This document shows, one piece after another, positions 23,797 to 32,125 of a stretch of 41,640 bases of DNA. Position numbers and translations under genes: made by a program. Under the pieces are notes generated by a model. It saw only the letters and a program-made list of their open reading frames with translations, was not told where the DNA came from and did not search any database. Origin of the DNA: Selenomonadaceae bacterium (GTDB taxonomy: Bacteria; Bacillota; Negativicutes; Selenomonadales; Selenomonadaceae); the NCBI GenBank assembly GCA_017427545.1, contig JAFRSO010000010.1, positions 1 to 41,640 of the forward strand. The letters run 5' to 3'. The first letter of the stretch is position 1. Each line of letters starts with the position of its first letter.

Positions 23797-24927
23797 GTGA
23801 GAAAAAAATTTATAACGGGCGCGGCGATTCTCGCGTTGCTGATGAGTTCGCCGCAAGTTTCAGCGGACGATGAAATTGTCATATTCGGCGGTGAGTTCGA
23901 GGAGGAAGAAAATACTTCTCCGCCGCCAAAAAAAGTCGAGAAACCTGCGCCGGTAAAAGAATTGCCGCCGCCTGTCAAAAAGCCTGAACCTAAACCGGAA
24001 CCTGCAAAGCCTGAAAAAATTGAGCCTCAAACGCCGCCTCAAGAGCCGATAAATTTGCCTGCCGAAGATGAGGAGGGTGAGTGGGGCGACAAGCTCGTTT
24101 TCAATGACTTGAGCAGAACTCCACCGATTGAACAACCTCAACCCGTCGAACAGCCTCAACCGATTGAACAACCTCAACCCGTCGAGCAGCCTCAACCTGT
24201 CGAAGAGCCTCAACCGTCAAAAGAAGAAATTTTATTTGAACCGTTGCCGACGACAGATAAACCGTTCAGCGACGTTAAACCTGCCGTCAAGCCGATTGAC
24301 ATTCCGCCGACGACTGAAACTCAAATTGAAGCAACACCTTCCCGCAGATATTTTCAGCCGCGACAATCTGCTCAACCGCAACAAAATTTGAGGACACTCA
24401 AGCAGCGTTTCATTAAGTTGGCGGTCGACGACACTTACACATATTATTTGGACAAAACGTCCGTGAAGTGGGTTAAAATGCCGTATTCGTCGAGTGAGTA
24501 TATGGCTGATGTTTGGATTCGCATGGTTGAGAATAAGCCGCAAGCCCTTGATGATGACATGGCGAATTATGGCGCAGAAAATTTCAATGCGGAAATTTCT
24601 TTTGCGCGGGAGCAGGGCTATCAATATGCGCCCGAAGATTTGAAAGTTCTGCGCAGTCAAGCTTATGTTTTGGAGCATTATTATCTGCGTCCGAAGACGA
24701 ATCAAATTCAATTTCTCTGTGAGTTGGAAGTTTTCGGGCGTCCGCAGAACACGATTAATGAGCGGGCTTATGACTATCGCAACTGGGAAAATTTGGTGCC
24801 GGGCAGTGTCGAATCAGTCATTTATTCGACGGTGATTAAGACAATCGGCAAGGGTAAAGCCAGTGAACGCGGGCACATGACGTTTTTTGATATGCTCGAC
24901 GAATATGCGCGTATTGCTTTGAATTGA
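23797..24927 (+). CDS. Secreted proline-rich protein of unknown function
   Basis: 376 residues. Signal peptide MRKKFITGAAILALLMSSPQ, likely cut after VSA (residue 23). Then an acidic stretch, a Pro/Glu/Lys-rich region, and about five tandem PQPVEQ-type hexapeptides (nt about 24133-24220), the rigid-spacer type seen in TonB and periplasm-spanning proteins. A folded C-terminal domain starts near residue 205 (RFIKLAVDDTYTYYLDKTSV) and includes SEYMADVWIRMVE and DYRNWENLVPGS; I do not recognise it. The GTG start follows GGGAG by 12 nt inside rsmG. It probably spans the periplasm. Function unknown. Confidence 0.75.
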   Translation: MRKKFITGAAILALLMSSPQVSADDEIVIFGGEFEEEENTSPPPKKVEKPAPVKELPPPVKKPEPKPEPAKPEKIEPQTPPQEPINLPAEDEEGEWGDKLVFNDLSRTPPIEQPQPVEQPQPIEQPQPVEQPQPVEEPQPSKEEILFEPLPTTDKPFSDVKPAVKPIDIPPTTETQIEATPSRRYFQPRQSAQPQQNLRTLKQRFIKLAVDDTYTYYLDKTSVKWVKMPYSSSEYMADVWIRMVENKPQALDDDMANYGAENFNAEISFAREQGYQYAPEDLKVLRSQAYVLEHYYLRPKTNQIQFLCELEVFGRPQNTINERAYDYRNWENLVPGSVESVIYSTVIKTIGKGKASERGHMTFFDMLDEYARIALN

Positions 24928-24930
24928 TGA

Positions 24931-24996
24931 GGGAACAGGGAGCAGGGATTAGGGAGTAGGTAAAACTGTTCCCTGTTCCCTAATCCCTGTTCCCTA
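24931..24996. repeat. Heptamer-built palindrome (GGGAACA class)
   Basis: GGGAACA, GGGAGCA, GGGATTA, GGGAGTA on the left; TTCCCTG, TTCCCTAATCCCTG, TTCCCT on the right, with a TAAAACTG centre. It starts 4 nt after one stop codon and ends just before the AGAGGTG site of the next gene. Confidence 0.92.
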
Positions 24997-25011
24997 AAAG
25001 AGGTGTGAATT

Positions 25012-26277
25012 TTGGAGACAGGACTAATGCCGCCCGTGTTGATAATTTTATTGGCAGCGGTGAGCGGCTACTTTTCGCTTATGGAAACTGCGCTGATAGA
25101 AAGTCATCGCGGGCGACTGGAAAAATTATCTGAAGACGGCGACTCGGACGCTGCAGCGGTTTTGGCAATGACAGAATCGCCCGCACCTTTGACCGTCGCA
25201 CAAGTCGGAATAACATTCACGGGAATTTTGGCGGGAGTTTGCGCAGTATTCACAAGCCCTATAATCGCCGAATTAACCGATTTATCGTCAATCGCGTCAA
25301 TGATAATCGCGCTGTGTTTGACGACATTTATTTTTTTATTGTTCGGAGAATTTTTGCCTAAGCAGGCCGCCAAACGTGATTCGGAAAAATTTTTGCTCAA
25401 CCATTACAAAACCTTCCGCCTTATCGTCAAAATTATGAATCCCTTCGTGGCAATGTTATCGGCTGTGGCGAATGGTATCGGCTTTGTATTCGGCATGAAC
25501 TCTTCCGTAACCGACACCGTCACCGAAGATGAAGTTAAAGATTTAATCGAACAGGGCACTGAAGACGGTACGATTGAAAAATCCGAACAGGAGATGGTCG
25601 GCAGGATTTTCGATGTCGGCGACGAGACCGCTTATTCCCTCATGACGCCGCGAGTTAAAATCATTTGGCTTGATTTGGACGACGACTTGGAAAAAAATTT
25701 AAAAGTCGTTCAAGACAGCCCTCACACGATTTTTCCCGTCGGATATGGCAGTTTGGACGATTGCCGCGGATTGATTTACGCCAAAGATTTACTTGACGCC
25801 GTGCTCAAAGACGGTCGTGAAATTGATTTGACTGCGCTGATTAAAAAGGCCAGCTACGTCCCGCGAACTATGGAGGCCTTCCGCATTGTCGAAAAATTTC
25901 GTTCGAGCGGCATAACCGAGGCTATGGTCAACGACGAATACGGCGGCGTTATCGGCTTCATCACCCTTGACGACATTTTGGGCGAGATTGTCGACATCAG
26001 CGGCGTTGAGGAGACTGAACAGCAATTCAAGCGCAATAAAGATAATTCATGGACGGTCGACGGGCTTTGTGACATTGACGAGTTCAAGGAGCGATTTAAC
26101 ATTGAAACTTTACCTGACGAGGAGCACGACCACTTTCAAACGATGGGCGGCTTCGTGACTTCGCAATTCGGCTACATTCCAAAGGTCGGCGAGGTTTGCG
26201 AGTGGAACGGCTTCCGCTTCAAGGTCAAGGAAATGGACGGCGTGCGTATCGGGAAAATTTTAATCACAAGGAATTAG
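25012..26277 (+). CDS. CNNM/CorC-HlyC family membrane protein (haemolysin III-unrelated, UPF0053-type)
   Basis: 421 residues in the usual order: a DUF21/CNNM transmembrane domain (about 1-165, with PPVLIILLAAVSGYFSLMET and SIASMIIALCLTTFIFLLFG), two CBS domains (about 205-335, from YSLMTPRVKIIWLDLDDD to EYGGVIGFITLDDILGEIV), and a CorC_HlyC C-terminal domain (WTVDGLCDIDEFKERF ... GIKILI-like end). Members are linked to magnesium or cobalt efflux; the haemolysin name is historical. The TTG start is 7 nt from AGAGGTG. It stands alone between two heptamer repeats. Confidence 0.87.
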   Translation: METGLMPPVLIILLAAVSGYFSLMETALIESHRGRLEKLSEDGDSDAAAVLAMTESPAPLTVAQVGITFTGILAGVCAVFTSPIIAELTDLSSIASMIIALCLTTFIFLLFGEFLPKQAAKRDSEKFLLNHYKTFRLIVKIMNPFVAMLSAVANGIGFVFGMNSSVTDTVTEDEVKDLIEQGTEDGTIEKSEQEMVGRIFDVGDETAYSLMTPRVKIIWLDLDDDLEKNLKVVQDSPHTIFPVGYGSLDDCRGLIYAKDLLDAVLKDGREIDLTALIKKASYVPRTMEAFRIVEKFRSSGITEAMVNDEYGGVIGFITLDDILGEIVDISGVEETEQQFKRNKDNSWTVDGLCDIDEFKERFNIETLPDEEHDHFQTMGGFVTSQFGYIPKVGEVCEWNGFRFKVKEMDGVRIGKILITRN

Positions 26278-26548
26278 CTGTCAGAAACCTATTCCTAATA
26301 AAAATGCTCTTCGATAAAATTTATCGGGGGGCGATTTTTTATAAACAGCGTTCAACGTCGGGCAGGATTTATAAAAATTTTGGCGAAAGTGTGTTGCCAA
26401 TAACGCATTGATATTTTGTAAGTAGTGGTAAAATTTTTTCGGGACTCATTTATGCTCTTGAGGGAAAAGGGAAATGGGAAATGGGAGAAGTTTTAAAACT
26501 CCTAACTCCTACTTCCTAACTTCTAATTAATTCAAGGAGGGGCGAAAA
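26278..26548. other. Intergenic region upstream of the hydrogenase operon
   Basis: No gene is seen. Contents: a CGATAAA-A-TTTATCG palindrome followed by G6 and a T run near 26311-26340 (possible terminator of the preceding gene), a weak promoter with TTGATA (26408-26413) and TGGTAAAAT (26426-26434, 15-bp spacer but extended -10), then the heptamer palindrome at 26462-26527 directly before the AAGGAGG site of hyaA. No complete FNR-type palindrome is seen. Confidence 0.45.
26462..26527. repeat. Heptamer-built palindrome (GGGAAAT class) before hyaA
   Basis: GGGAAAA, GGGAAAT x2, GGGAGAA, a TTTTAAAA centre, then CTCCTAA, CTCCTAC, TTCCTAA. A near-identical element follows hyaC (30328-30373), so the hydrogenase operon is bracketed by the same repeat. 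Confidence 0.9.
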
Positions 26549-27631
26549 TTGGAAAAAAGGGAGAGTTTGTGGGAAGCATATCTCAAGCGCGGCTTCAGTC
26601 GTCGAAGCTTTTTGAAAGGCTGCATGGCGTTAACTTCGCTCATGGGCTTAAGCACGGATATGTTCTCGAAAGTCGTTGAGGCAGCGGAAAATAAACCGTT
26701 GCCGGTAGTCGTTTGGATTCACGGTCACGAGTGCACGGGCTGTGATGAATCCTTCATACGTTCGGGCGCACCGCTTGCCTCGGACGTTGTATTGTCGTCA
26801 ATCGCGTTGGAGTACGACCATCTTTTGAGCGCGGCATGTGGAGCACCTTTTGAGGCTCATCTCGACGAGACCATTGCCAAATATAACGGGCAATATATTT
26901 TGGCGGTTGAAGGCGCGGTTGCCACTAAAGACAGCGGCGTTTATTGCATGTCGGGCGGTCACACTTTCACGCACCTTTTGGAAAAGACTGCTAAGGGCGC
27001 GGCGGCGATTATCGCTTACGGCAGCTGTTCAGCTTATGGCGGCATTCAAGCGGCAAAACCCAATCCGACAGGTTCGGCGGGCATTGAACGATTTGTCGGC
27101 GGCAAACCTGTCGTGAAAGTTCCCGGCTGTCCGCCAATCCCCGAAGTCATGACGGGTGTTGTTATGCATGTGGCATTGTTCGGAACGATTCCGCCTTGCG
27201 ACAGTGACGGTCGTCCGAAGCAATTTTACGGCAACAGAATTCATGACACTTGCTATCGTCGACCGTTCTTTGATGCAGGAATGTTCGCGGAGAATTTTGA
27301 TGACGCCGGAGCTAAGGCGGGTTGGTGTCTGTATAAACTCGGTTGCAGAGGTCCCGAAACTTACAACTCCTGCGGCAATTTGCGTTGGTGGCAGGGCATG
27401 AGCTATCCTATCCAATCCGGCGCACCGTGTATTGGTTGCTCGAACTCAAATTTCTGGGACGAAGATCCTTTTACAACTCGGCTGCCGCAATATGGCAAGC
27501 TCGGTGACGTTGACAAAATCGGCGCGGCATTGGGCGTATTGACTGCGGCGGGCGTTGCAGGTCATGCCGTTGCCAGTATTGTCCAGCGCAATCAACGCGA
27601 AAACTTAATTGACGAAGAACATCATGAGTAG
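26549..27631 (+). CDS. hyaA: [NiFe] uptake hydrogenase, small subunit (Tat-exported)
   Basis: 360-residue electron-transfer subunit. Twin-arginine signal RRSFLK (residues 18-23) followed by a hydrophobic stretch, so the assembled dimer is carried by Tat to the periplasmic side. The proximal [4Fe-4S] motif is HECTGCDESF (C62, C65). The distal and medial cluster cysteines lie in GCRGPETYNSCGN and GAPCIGCSNSNFWDE. A C-terminal membrane helix (IGAALGVLTAAGVAGHAVAS) anchors it to the cytochrome. Residue 64 between the first cysteines is Gly, not the extra Cys of oxygen-tolerant enzymes, so it is probably oxygen-sensitive. The TTG start follows AAGGAGGGG. Its TAG stop is inside the next heptamer repeat. 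Confidence 0.94.
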   Translation: MEKRESLWEAYLKRGFSRRSFLKGCMALTSLMGLSTDMFSKVVEAAENKPLPVVVWIHGHECTGCDESFIRSGAPLASDVVLSSIALEYDHLLSAACGAPFEAHLDETIAKYNGQYILAVEGAVATKDSGVYCMSGGHTFTHLLEKTAKGAAAIIAYGSCSAYGGIQAAKPNPTGSAGIERFVGGKPVVKVPGCPPIPEVMTGVVMHVALFGTIPPCDSDGRPKQFYGNRIHDTCYRRPFFDAGMFAENFDDAGAKAGWCLYKLGCRGPETYNSCGNLRWWQGMSYPIQSGAPCIGCSNSNFWDEDPFTTRLPQYGKLGDVDKIGAALGVLTAAGVAGHAVASIVQRNQRENLIDEEHHE

Positions 27632-27700
27632 GAACTAGGAACTAGGAACTAGTTTTTACTATTCCCTACTAGTTCCCAGTTCCTAATTACTAGTTCCTAA
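27629..27700. repeat. Heptamer-built palindrome (GGAACTA class) between hyaA and hyaB
   Basis: Begins with the TAG stop of hyaA, then GGAACTA x3, and a right arm with CTACTAGTTCCC, AGTTCCTAATTACTAGTTCC. The right arm plus the following AAGAAGGGAGATTTT is almost the same as at 38143-38192, before an unrelated gene. Confidence 0.93.
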
Positions 27701-27716
27701 GAAGGGAGATTTTTCT

Positions 27717-29615
27717 ATGCAACACGTAGTAGTAGACCCTATCACAAGGATTGAAGGGCACTTGCGCGTTGAAGTTACTGTTGACGAGACAAACGGCACC
27801 GTCACCGACGCAATTTCAAGCGGTACGGCTTGGCGCGGCTTGGAATTGGTTTTGAGAGACCGCGACCCTCGCGACGCTTGGGCTTACATTCAACGCATTT
27901 GCGGCGTCTGCACCACGGCTCACGCACTCGCATCTGTCCGCGCAGTTGAGGACGCCCTCGGCATTGCCATTCCCCTCAACGCAAATTATATCCGCAACAT
28001 CATGGCGGCTACACTCACCGTTCAAGACCATTTGGTTCATTTCTATCACCTGCACGCACTCGATTGGGTTAGCCCCGTTGAAGCTTTAAGTGCTGACCCT
28101 GCCAAAACTGCCGAACTTCAAGTTGCCGTGCTCAATGCTTATCGGCTCAATTTGAAAGTCCCCGAAGAAGTCAACACCGAAGCTTATCCGCACGACTTCC
28201 CCGCCGCCACGCCTCAATACTTTGAAGGAATTAAGGCTAAAGTTCAAGCTATCGTCGCCAGCGGTCAGTTGGGAATTTTCTCCGCGCATTGGTGGGATCA
28301 CCCCGACTATAAACTCCTTCCTCCCGAAGTTCATTTGATGGCGGTTGCTCACTATCTTGAAATGCTCGATAAGCAACGCGAAATTATCACGCCGCATGTA
28401 GTTTTCGGCGGCAAGAATCCTCACCCGCATTACGTCGTTGGAGGTATGCCCTGCTCAATCAGTTTGACGGACGGCAACGCCCCGATTAATACTGCGCGCT
28501 TGGCAATCGTCGACCGCGCTATCAACATGGCTCGCGACCTCGTCAATAATTATTATCTGCCCGACCTCGTGGCAATCGGCGCAATTTACGCTAAGGCGGG
28601 ACGTGTTGACGGCGGCGGACTTTCTAAAACCCGCGTGCTTGCATTCGGCGATTATCCGCTAACGGGTTACAAGGGCACTTCAAGCGGCGGCTACTTTGAA
28701 AATCTGCTCGTCCGCTCAAATGGCGTCGTCGAAAATTTCGGCATGGGCGTCAAAAAAGCCGTCTTCACTCCGATAACCGAAGAGGATTTGAAAGCTCCCG
28801 ACATCATTTCCGAGGGCGTCGAGCACGCTTGGTACGAATATCCCGACAACGTCCCGAAAGATTTGCACCCGTGGAAAGGCGTCACTAAAGACAAATACAC
28901 CGGTCCTAAAACCGGTACGCCGACAATGTGGGAAACGCTCAATGAGGGCGGCAAATATTCTTGGCTGAAAACGCCGAAGTGGAAAGGCAAGCTCTGCGAA
29001 GTGGGGCCGCTCGCACATTACATCATCATTTACACGAAGGCCGCGCAGGGTAAATTGCCCGATCCGACGTGGGCTGAACAGATGATGCTCAAGCAGATTG
29101 AAGCTGTTTCGGGAGTGCTGGGAGTTTCTGCGGAAGTTTGGATGCCGACAATGCTTGGCAGAACTGCTTGCCGTTGCCTTGACGCACAACTCGCCGCCGA
29201 AGTCAATAAATTTTTCTTCGACAAACTCATTGCCAACATAAAAATGGGCGATACTTCCGTCATGAACAACGAGAAATGGGATCCTTCAACTTGGGCGACA
29301 GATTGCATGGGCGTCGGACTTTATGAGGCTCCTCGCGGAGGTTTAAGTCATTGGGTTTGCATTAAGGACGGCAAAATCAGCAACTATCAATGCATTGTCC
29401 CGACGACGTGGAATGCTTGCCCGCGTGACGATAAAGCCGGTCACGGTGCTTACGAATTGGCGATGATGACGACGCATGTTGCCGTTCCCGATAAGCCGCT
29501 TGAAATTGCAAAGGTTATCCGCTCGTTCGACCCGTGTATGGCCTGCGCAACTCACATGTACAACGCCAATGGGGAGGAGATTAATATCTTTTCTACCGAC
29601 CATTTCGGGAGGTGA
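27717..29615 (+). CDS. hyaB: [NiFe] uptake hydrogenase, large (catalytic) subunit
   Basis: 632-residue precursor that carries the NiFe active site and oxidises H2. The L1 motif RICGVCTTAH (C62, C65) and the L2 motif DPCMACATH (C607, C610) hold the metals. The tail after H613 (19 residues) is the part removed by a maturation endopeptidase after nickel insertion. It lacks its own export signal and travels with HyaA. The ATG has GGGAG 10 nt upstream, part of the conserved sequence after the repeat. No hyp or maturation protease genes are in the window, so they must lie elsewhere. Confidence 0.96.
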   Translation: MQHVVVDPITRIEGHLRVEVTVDETNGTVTDAISSGTAWRGLELVLRDRDPRDAWAYIQRICGVCTTAHALASVRAVEDALGIAIPLNANYIRNIMAATLTVQDHLVHFYHLHALDWVSPVEALSADPAKTAELQVAVLNAYRLNLKVPEEVNTEAYPHDFPAATPQYFEGIKAKVQAIVASGQLGIFSAHWWDHPDYKLLPPEVHLMAVAHYLEMLDKQREIITPHVVFGGKNPHPHYVVGGMPCSISLTDGNAPINTARLAIVDRAINMARDLVNNYYLPDLVAIGAIYAKAGRVDGGGLSKTRVLAFGDYPLTGYKGTSSGGYFENLLVRSNGVVENFGMGVKKAVFTPITEEDLKAPDIISEGVEHAWYEYPDNVPKDLHPWKGVTKDKYTGPKTGTPTMWETLNEGGKYSWLKTPKWKGKLCEVGPLAHYIIIYTKAAQGKLPDPTWAEQMMLKQIEAVSGVLGVSAEVWMPTMLGRTACRCLDAQLAAEVNKFFFDKLIANIKMGDTSVMNNEKWDPSTWATDCMGVGLYEAPRGGLSHWVCIKDGKISNYQCIVPTTWNACPRDDKAGHGAYELAMMTTHVAVPDKPLEIAKVIRSFDPCMACATHMYNANGEEINIFSTDHFGR

Positions 29616-29621
29616 ACGGCG

Positions 29622-30320
29622 ATGGCGATTAAATCTGTCAAAGACGTTAAGCGCAAGGAATATTATATCTTCAGCCCGTTTTTGAGAATTTTTCACTGGG
29701 TTATGGTCGTGATGATTCTCGTACTTTTCGGCACTGGACTTTTGATTACCAAACCGATGAACGTCGGCGGACTTGAACCGGCAATGACGAGCCTTTCAAT
29801 GGATTTGGTGCGCGATATTCATTTCCTTGCAGCGTTTATCCTCTGCGCGGGATTGATTATGCGTGTCTACGGCTTCATCATCAACAAGGGCGACAGACTT
29901 TTCCCGCGTGTTTGGGAAGGACATTTCTACAGCGAAACCGTCGAAGTTGCCCTCCACTACATGCTTTTGAAAGGTCATCACGCGCCGTTCTTGAGAAATC
30001 CTCTGGCACGCGGCTCGTATGCAATGCTTTATGTTTTGCTCGCAGTTGAAATTTTGACGGGCTTTGCAATGTACCTCATGGCGAATCCGTCATCAGTATT
30101 CGGTTCACTTTTCGGCTGGGTGAATGTACTCGTCGGCAGCGAAATGATGAGCCATTACATTCATCATTACGTTGCGTGGTTTATAATTCTCTTCGCAATC
30201 GGGCATTTCTACATGGTTGTCCGCGCCGAATTCATGGAAGGTGAAAGCGAAGTCTCCAGCATGTTCAGCGGCAAAAAAGTTTTGGCTCATACGCCCAAAG
30301 ACGCTAATGAACTTGATTGA
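29622..30320 (+). CDS. hyaC: Hydrogenase b-type cytochrome subunit
   Basis: 232-residue integral membrane dihaem cytochrome that passes electrons from the hydrogenase to the quinone pool. Four membrane segments are visible, with candidate haem histidines in RIFHWVMVV, DIHFLAAF, and SHYIHHYVAWF...GHFYMVV. The start lies 6 nt after the hyaB stop with GGGAGGTGA upstream. It completes a membrane-bound group 1 H2-uptake unit, probably feeding anaerobic respiration such as fumarate reduction (inference). Confidence 0.92.
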   Translation: MAIKSVKDVKRKEYYIFSPFLRIFHWVMVVMILVLFGTGLLITKPMNVGGLEPAMTSLSMDLVRDIHFLAAFILCAGLIMRVYGFIINKGDRLFPRVWEGHFYSETVEVALHYMLLKGHHAPFLRNPLARGSYAMLYVLLAVEILTGFAMYLMANPSSVFGSLFGWVNVLVGSEMMSHYIHHYVAWFIILFAIGHFYMVVRAEFMEGESEVSSMFSGKKVLAHTPKDANELD

Positions 30321-30327
30321 TTTTTAA

Positions 30328-30373
30328 GGGAAATGGGAAATGGGAGAAGTTTTAAAACTCCTAACTCCTAACT
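30328..30373. repeat. Heptamer-built palindrome after hyaC
   Basis: GGGAAAT x2, GGGAGAA, TTTTAAAA centre, CTCCTAA x2. Nearly the same as the core of 26462-26527. Confidence 0.9.
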
Positions 30374-30385
30374 AAAAAAAAATTC

Positions 30386-30410
30386 CCGCTCGGCAAATCG
30401 GGCGGATTTT
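30386..30410. terminator. Bidirectional terminator between hyaC and the phosphoethanolamine transferase gene
   Basis: CCGCTCG (30386-30392), loop GCAAAT, CGGGCGG (30399-30405). ATTTTGTT follows on the plus strand, and an uninterrupted T9 follows on the minus strand, so it should work best for the minus-strand gene. Confidence 0.8.
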
Positions 30411-30411
30411 G

Positions 30412-32085
30412 TTATTTCGTGTAAGGCTTGCCGTTGTAAATTCTCGGTCGTTCAAAAAATTTTTCGTTGATAATGCTCTTGGACGCGTCAAAAGAAGTCG
30501 TGCGTATGTCCATTAAATCTAAAATTGCATGAATCAAATAATCCGTGCGATAGGGGCGGTCAAGTGCGGCGTTAAGTGCGGAAATTTTTTCGGAATAACG
30601 TTCACGAAAACTTTTCGACGCCCAAATCAACGCGGGAATTTCAATCATATGAACGTTACCCTCTTCCTCCAAAGAGTGCCACGCAAAATCTCGCCCCTCA
30701 TAAACTTCCTCGCCGTGGTCGGAAATGTAAATCAACACAGCGTTTTTGTCCTCGAAGCGGCGGATAATTTCGTCGACAATAAAATCATTGTACAGAACGG
30801 CATTATCATATTCGGCAGTGACTTGCCGCCAATGTTCATGAGGTTTATTTTCGTCGCGGGCAGAAAATTTTTCAAATTCGGCAGGATAACGCTCCTTGTA
30901 AATTCCGTGCGTGCCGTAAAGATGAATGACGTAAAAATTTTTTTCATCGGTCGAAGCGGCAAGAAATTCATCAAGCACGGGCAGTAACACTCCGTCAACT
31001 TGCCGTTGCCGTGAGATTTTGTCTTCCGACTCGATAAAAAATTTTTCATCACACCGCGCAGAAAAATATCTGTCAAAATTTCCCCATAAGCCGAGCGGAC
31101 TCTGATTCGACAGCCACACCGTATGATAATTTGCACGGCGCAAAATGTCGAACAGATTCGCCTTGAAATACCAATCGTTTTGAGGCTCGTCCTTTTCGGC
31201 GAAGGTAAAAATTCTCGCCATTGCAGGAGCGGTATTGTTGGCGCAAGCTGTCGTATCGTTGAAGCGGAAAATTTCCCCTCGTTCATATCGGGTATTTAAG
31301 CGCGGCGTCGTCGGCAAGTGATAGCCGTAAAGTTGCATGTGATTTCGGTCAATCGATTCACCCAAAATAAATATTACAAACGGAATGTCCGAACCGTCAG
31401 CAAGAATTTTTTCAGTCTCAAGTTGCTTGTCCATTTCCGCAAAAATTTTTTCCTCACTCCCGATTGGCGCGGTCTGAACGAGATGATTAATTTCTTGCAC
31501 AGTGCGCCAAAGTCGCGTGTTGCCGAGAAAATTACTTGTCACGTTAAGCAGGGCATTTAGCACGGCTAAAGCGTAAATCATCATTGGCAGGAATAAAATT
31601 ATCAGCAAATCAATCGACAATCGCCGGAGCCTTTCCACCGAACGAGTCGCAAAAAATTTTTTCAGCCCGAAAATCAACGCTAAGATGAAAAAAATAAAAG
31701 CCGTCAAGCTTCCCAGGATTTTGAAATTTAAAATATATTCTTGAAGAAATTCTTTTGCTTCTATTGGATTGGTGCCGAGTAAAATTTGTAAGGTGTCAAA
31801 GTTCAGCGGTACGGAAAATTTTTGGAGCAAAAAAATATCCGCCACGAAAATCATTGCGAATAAAATTATCGAGACGATTTGTAAAAGTCGACGAAACTTC
31901 AGCGGCAGAAAGTGAATTGCCGCCGTAACGAGAAGTAACGCGAATGCTCCGAGCCAAAATTTTACTGCGCCCGATTGAAAATCTTCGGTCAAAAAAATTA
32001 TAGGCGAGTTCAAAATCAAGAGGATGATGAAAAAAAATCCGTCCTCCCTGATTAAGTAAGCCCCCCCCCACTGTAACATTTGCAA
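30412..32085 (-). CDS. Sulfatase-family phosphoethanolamine transferase (EptA/CptA-like)
   Basis: Predicted to move phosphoethanolamine from phospholipid onto lipid A or LPS core, at the periplasmic face. About five N-terminal membrane helices (for example FFFIILLILNSPIIFL) precede a soluble alkaline-phosphatase-fold domain with VIFILGESIDRNHMQLYGYH, the nucleophile-threonine region FNDTTACANNTAPAM, and the metal site YISDHGEE. The 5' end is uncertain: the frame is open to a TTG at 32085 but has no ribosome binding site there, and a run of nine G (coding sense) crosses the first codons. A good GGAGGTG site 32 nt further upstream drives a different frame, which would join this one only if the run were 8 G. 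The stated start is therefore the outer limit. Co-directional with tmk. Confidence 0.82.
   Translation of the reverse strand: MQMLQWGGAYLIREDGFFFIILLILNSPIIFLTEDFQSGAVKFWLGAFALLLVTAAIHFLPLKFRRLLQIVSIILFAMIFVADIFLLQKFSVPLNFDTLQILLGTNPIEAKEFLQEYILNFKILGSLTAFIFFILALIFGLKKFFATRSVERLRRLSIDLLIILFLPMMIYALAVLNALLNVTSNFLGNTRLWRTVQEINHLVQTAPIGSEEKIFAEMDKQLETEKILADGSDIPFVIFILGESIDRNHMQLYGYHLPTTPRLNTRYERGEIFRFNDTTACANNTAPAMARIFTFAEKDEPQNDWYFKANLFDILRRANYHTVWLSNQSPLGLWGNFDRYFSARCDEKFFIESEDKISRQRQVDGVLLPVLDEFLAASTDEKNFYVIHLYGTHGIYKERYPAEFEKFSARDENKPHEHWRQVTAEYDNAVLYNDFIVDEIIRRFEDKNAVLIYISDHGEEVYEGRDFAWHSLEEEGNVHMIEIPALIWASKSFRERYSEKISALNAALDRPYRTDYLIHAILDLMDIRTTSFDASKSIINEKFFERPRIYNGKPYTK
32061..32069. repeat. 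Homopolymer tract (C9 on plus, G9 in coding sense)
   Basis: Nine consecutive C between tmk and the phosphoethanolamine transferase body. It is the only run of this kind noticed in the window. A possible slipped-strand phase-variation switch. Confidence 0.9.
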
Positions 32086-32125
32086 GGAATTTTTTTATCT
32101 GCGCGAACAGAAAAAGCACCTCCAC

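Noticed and set aside
26408..26421. FNR-type site before the hydrogenase operon
   Set aside because: Only one half-site (TTGAT) is present; the other half (ATCAA) is missing.
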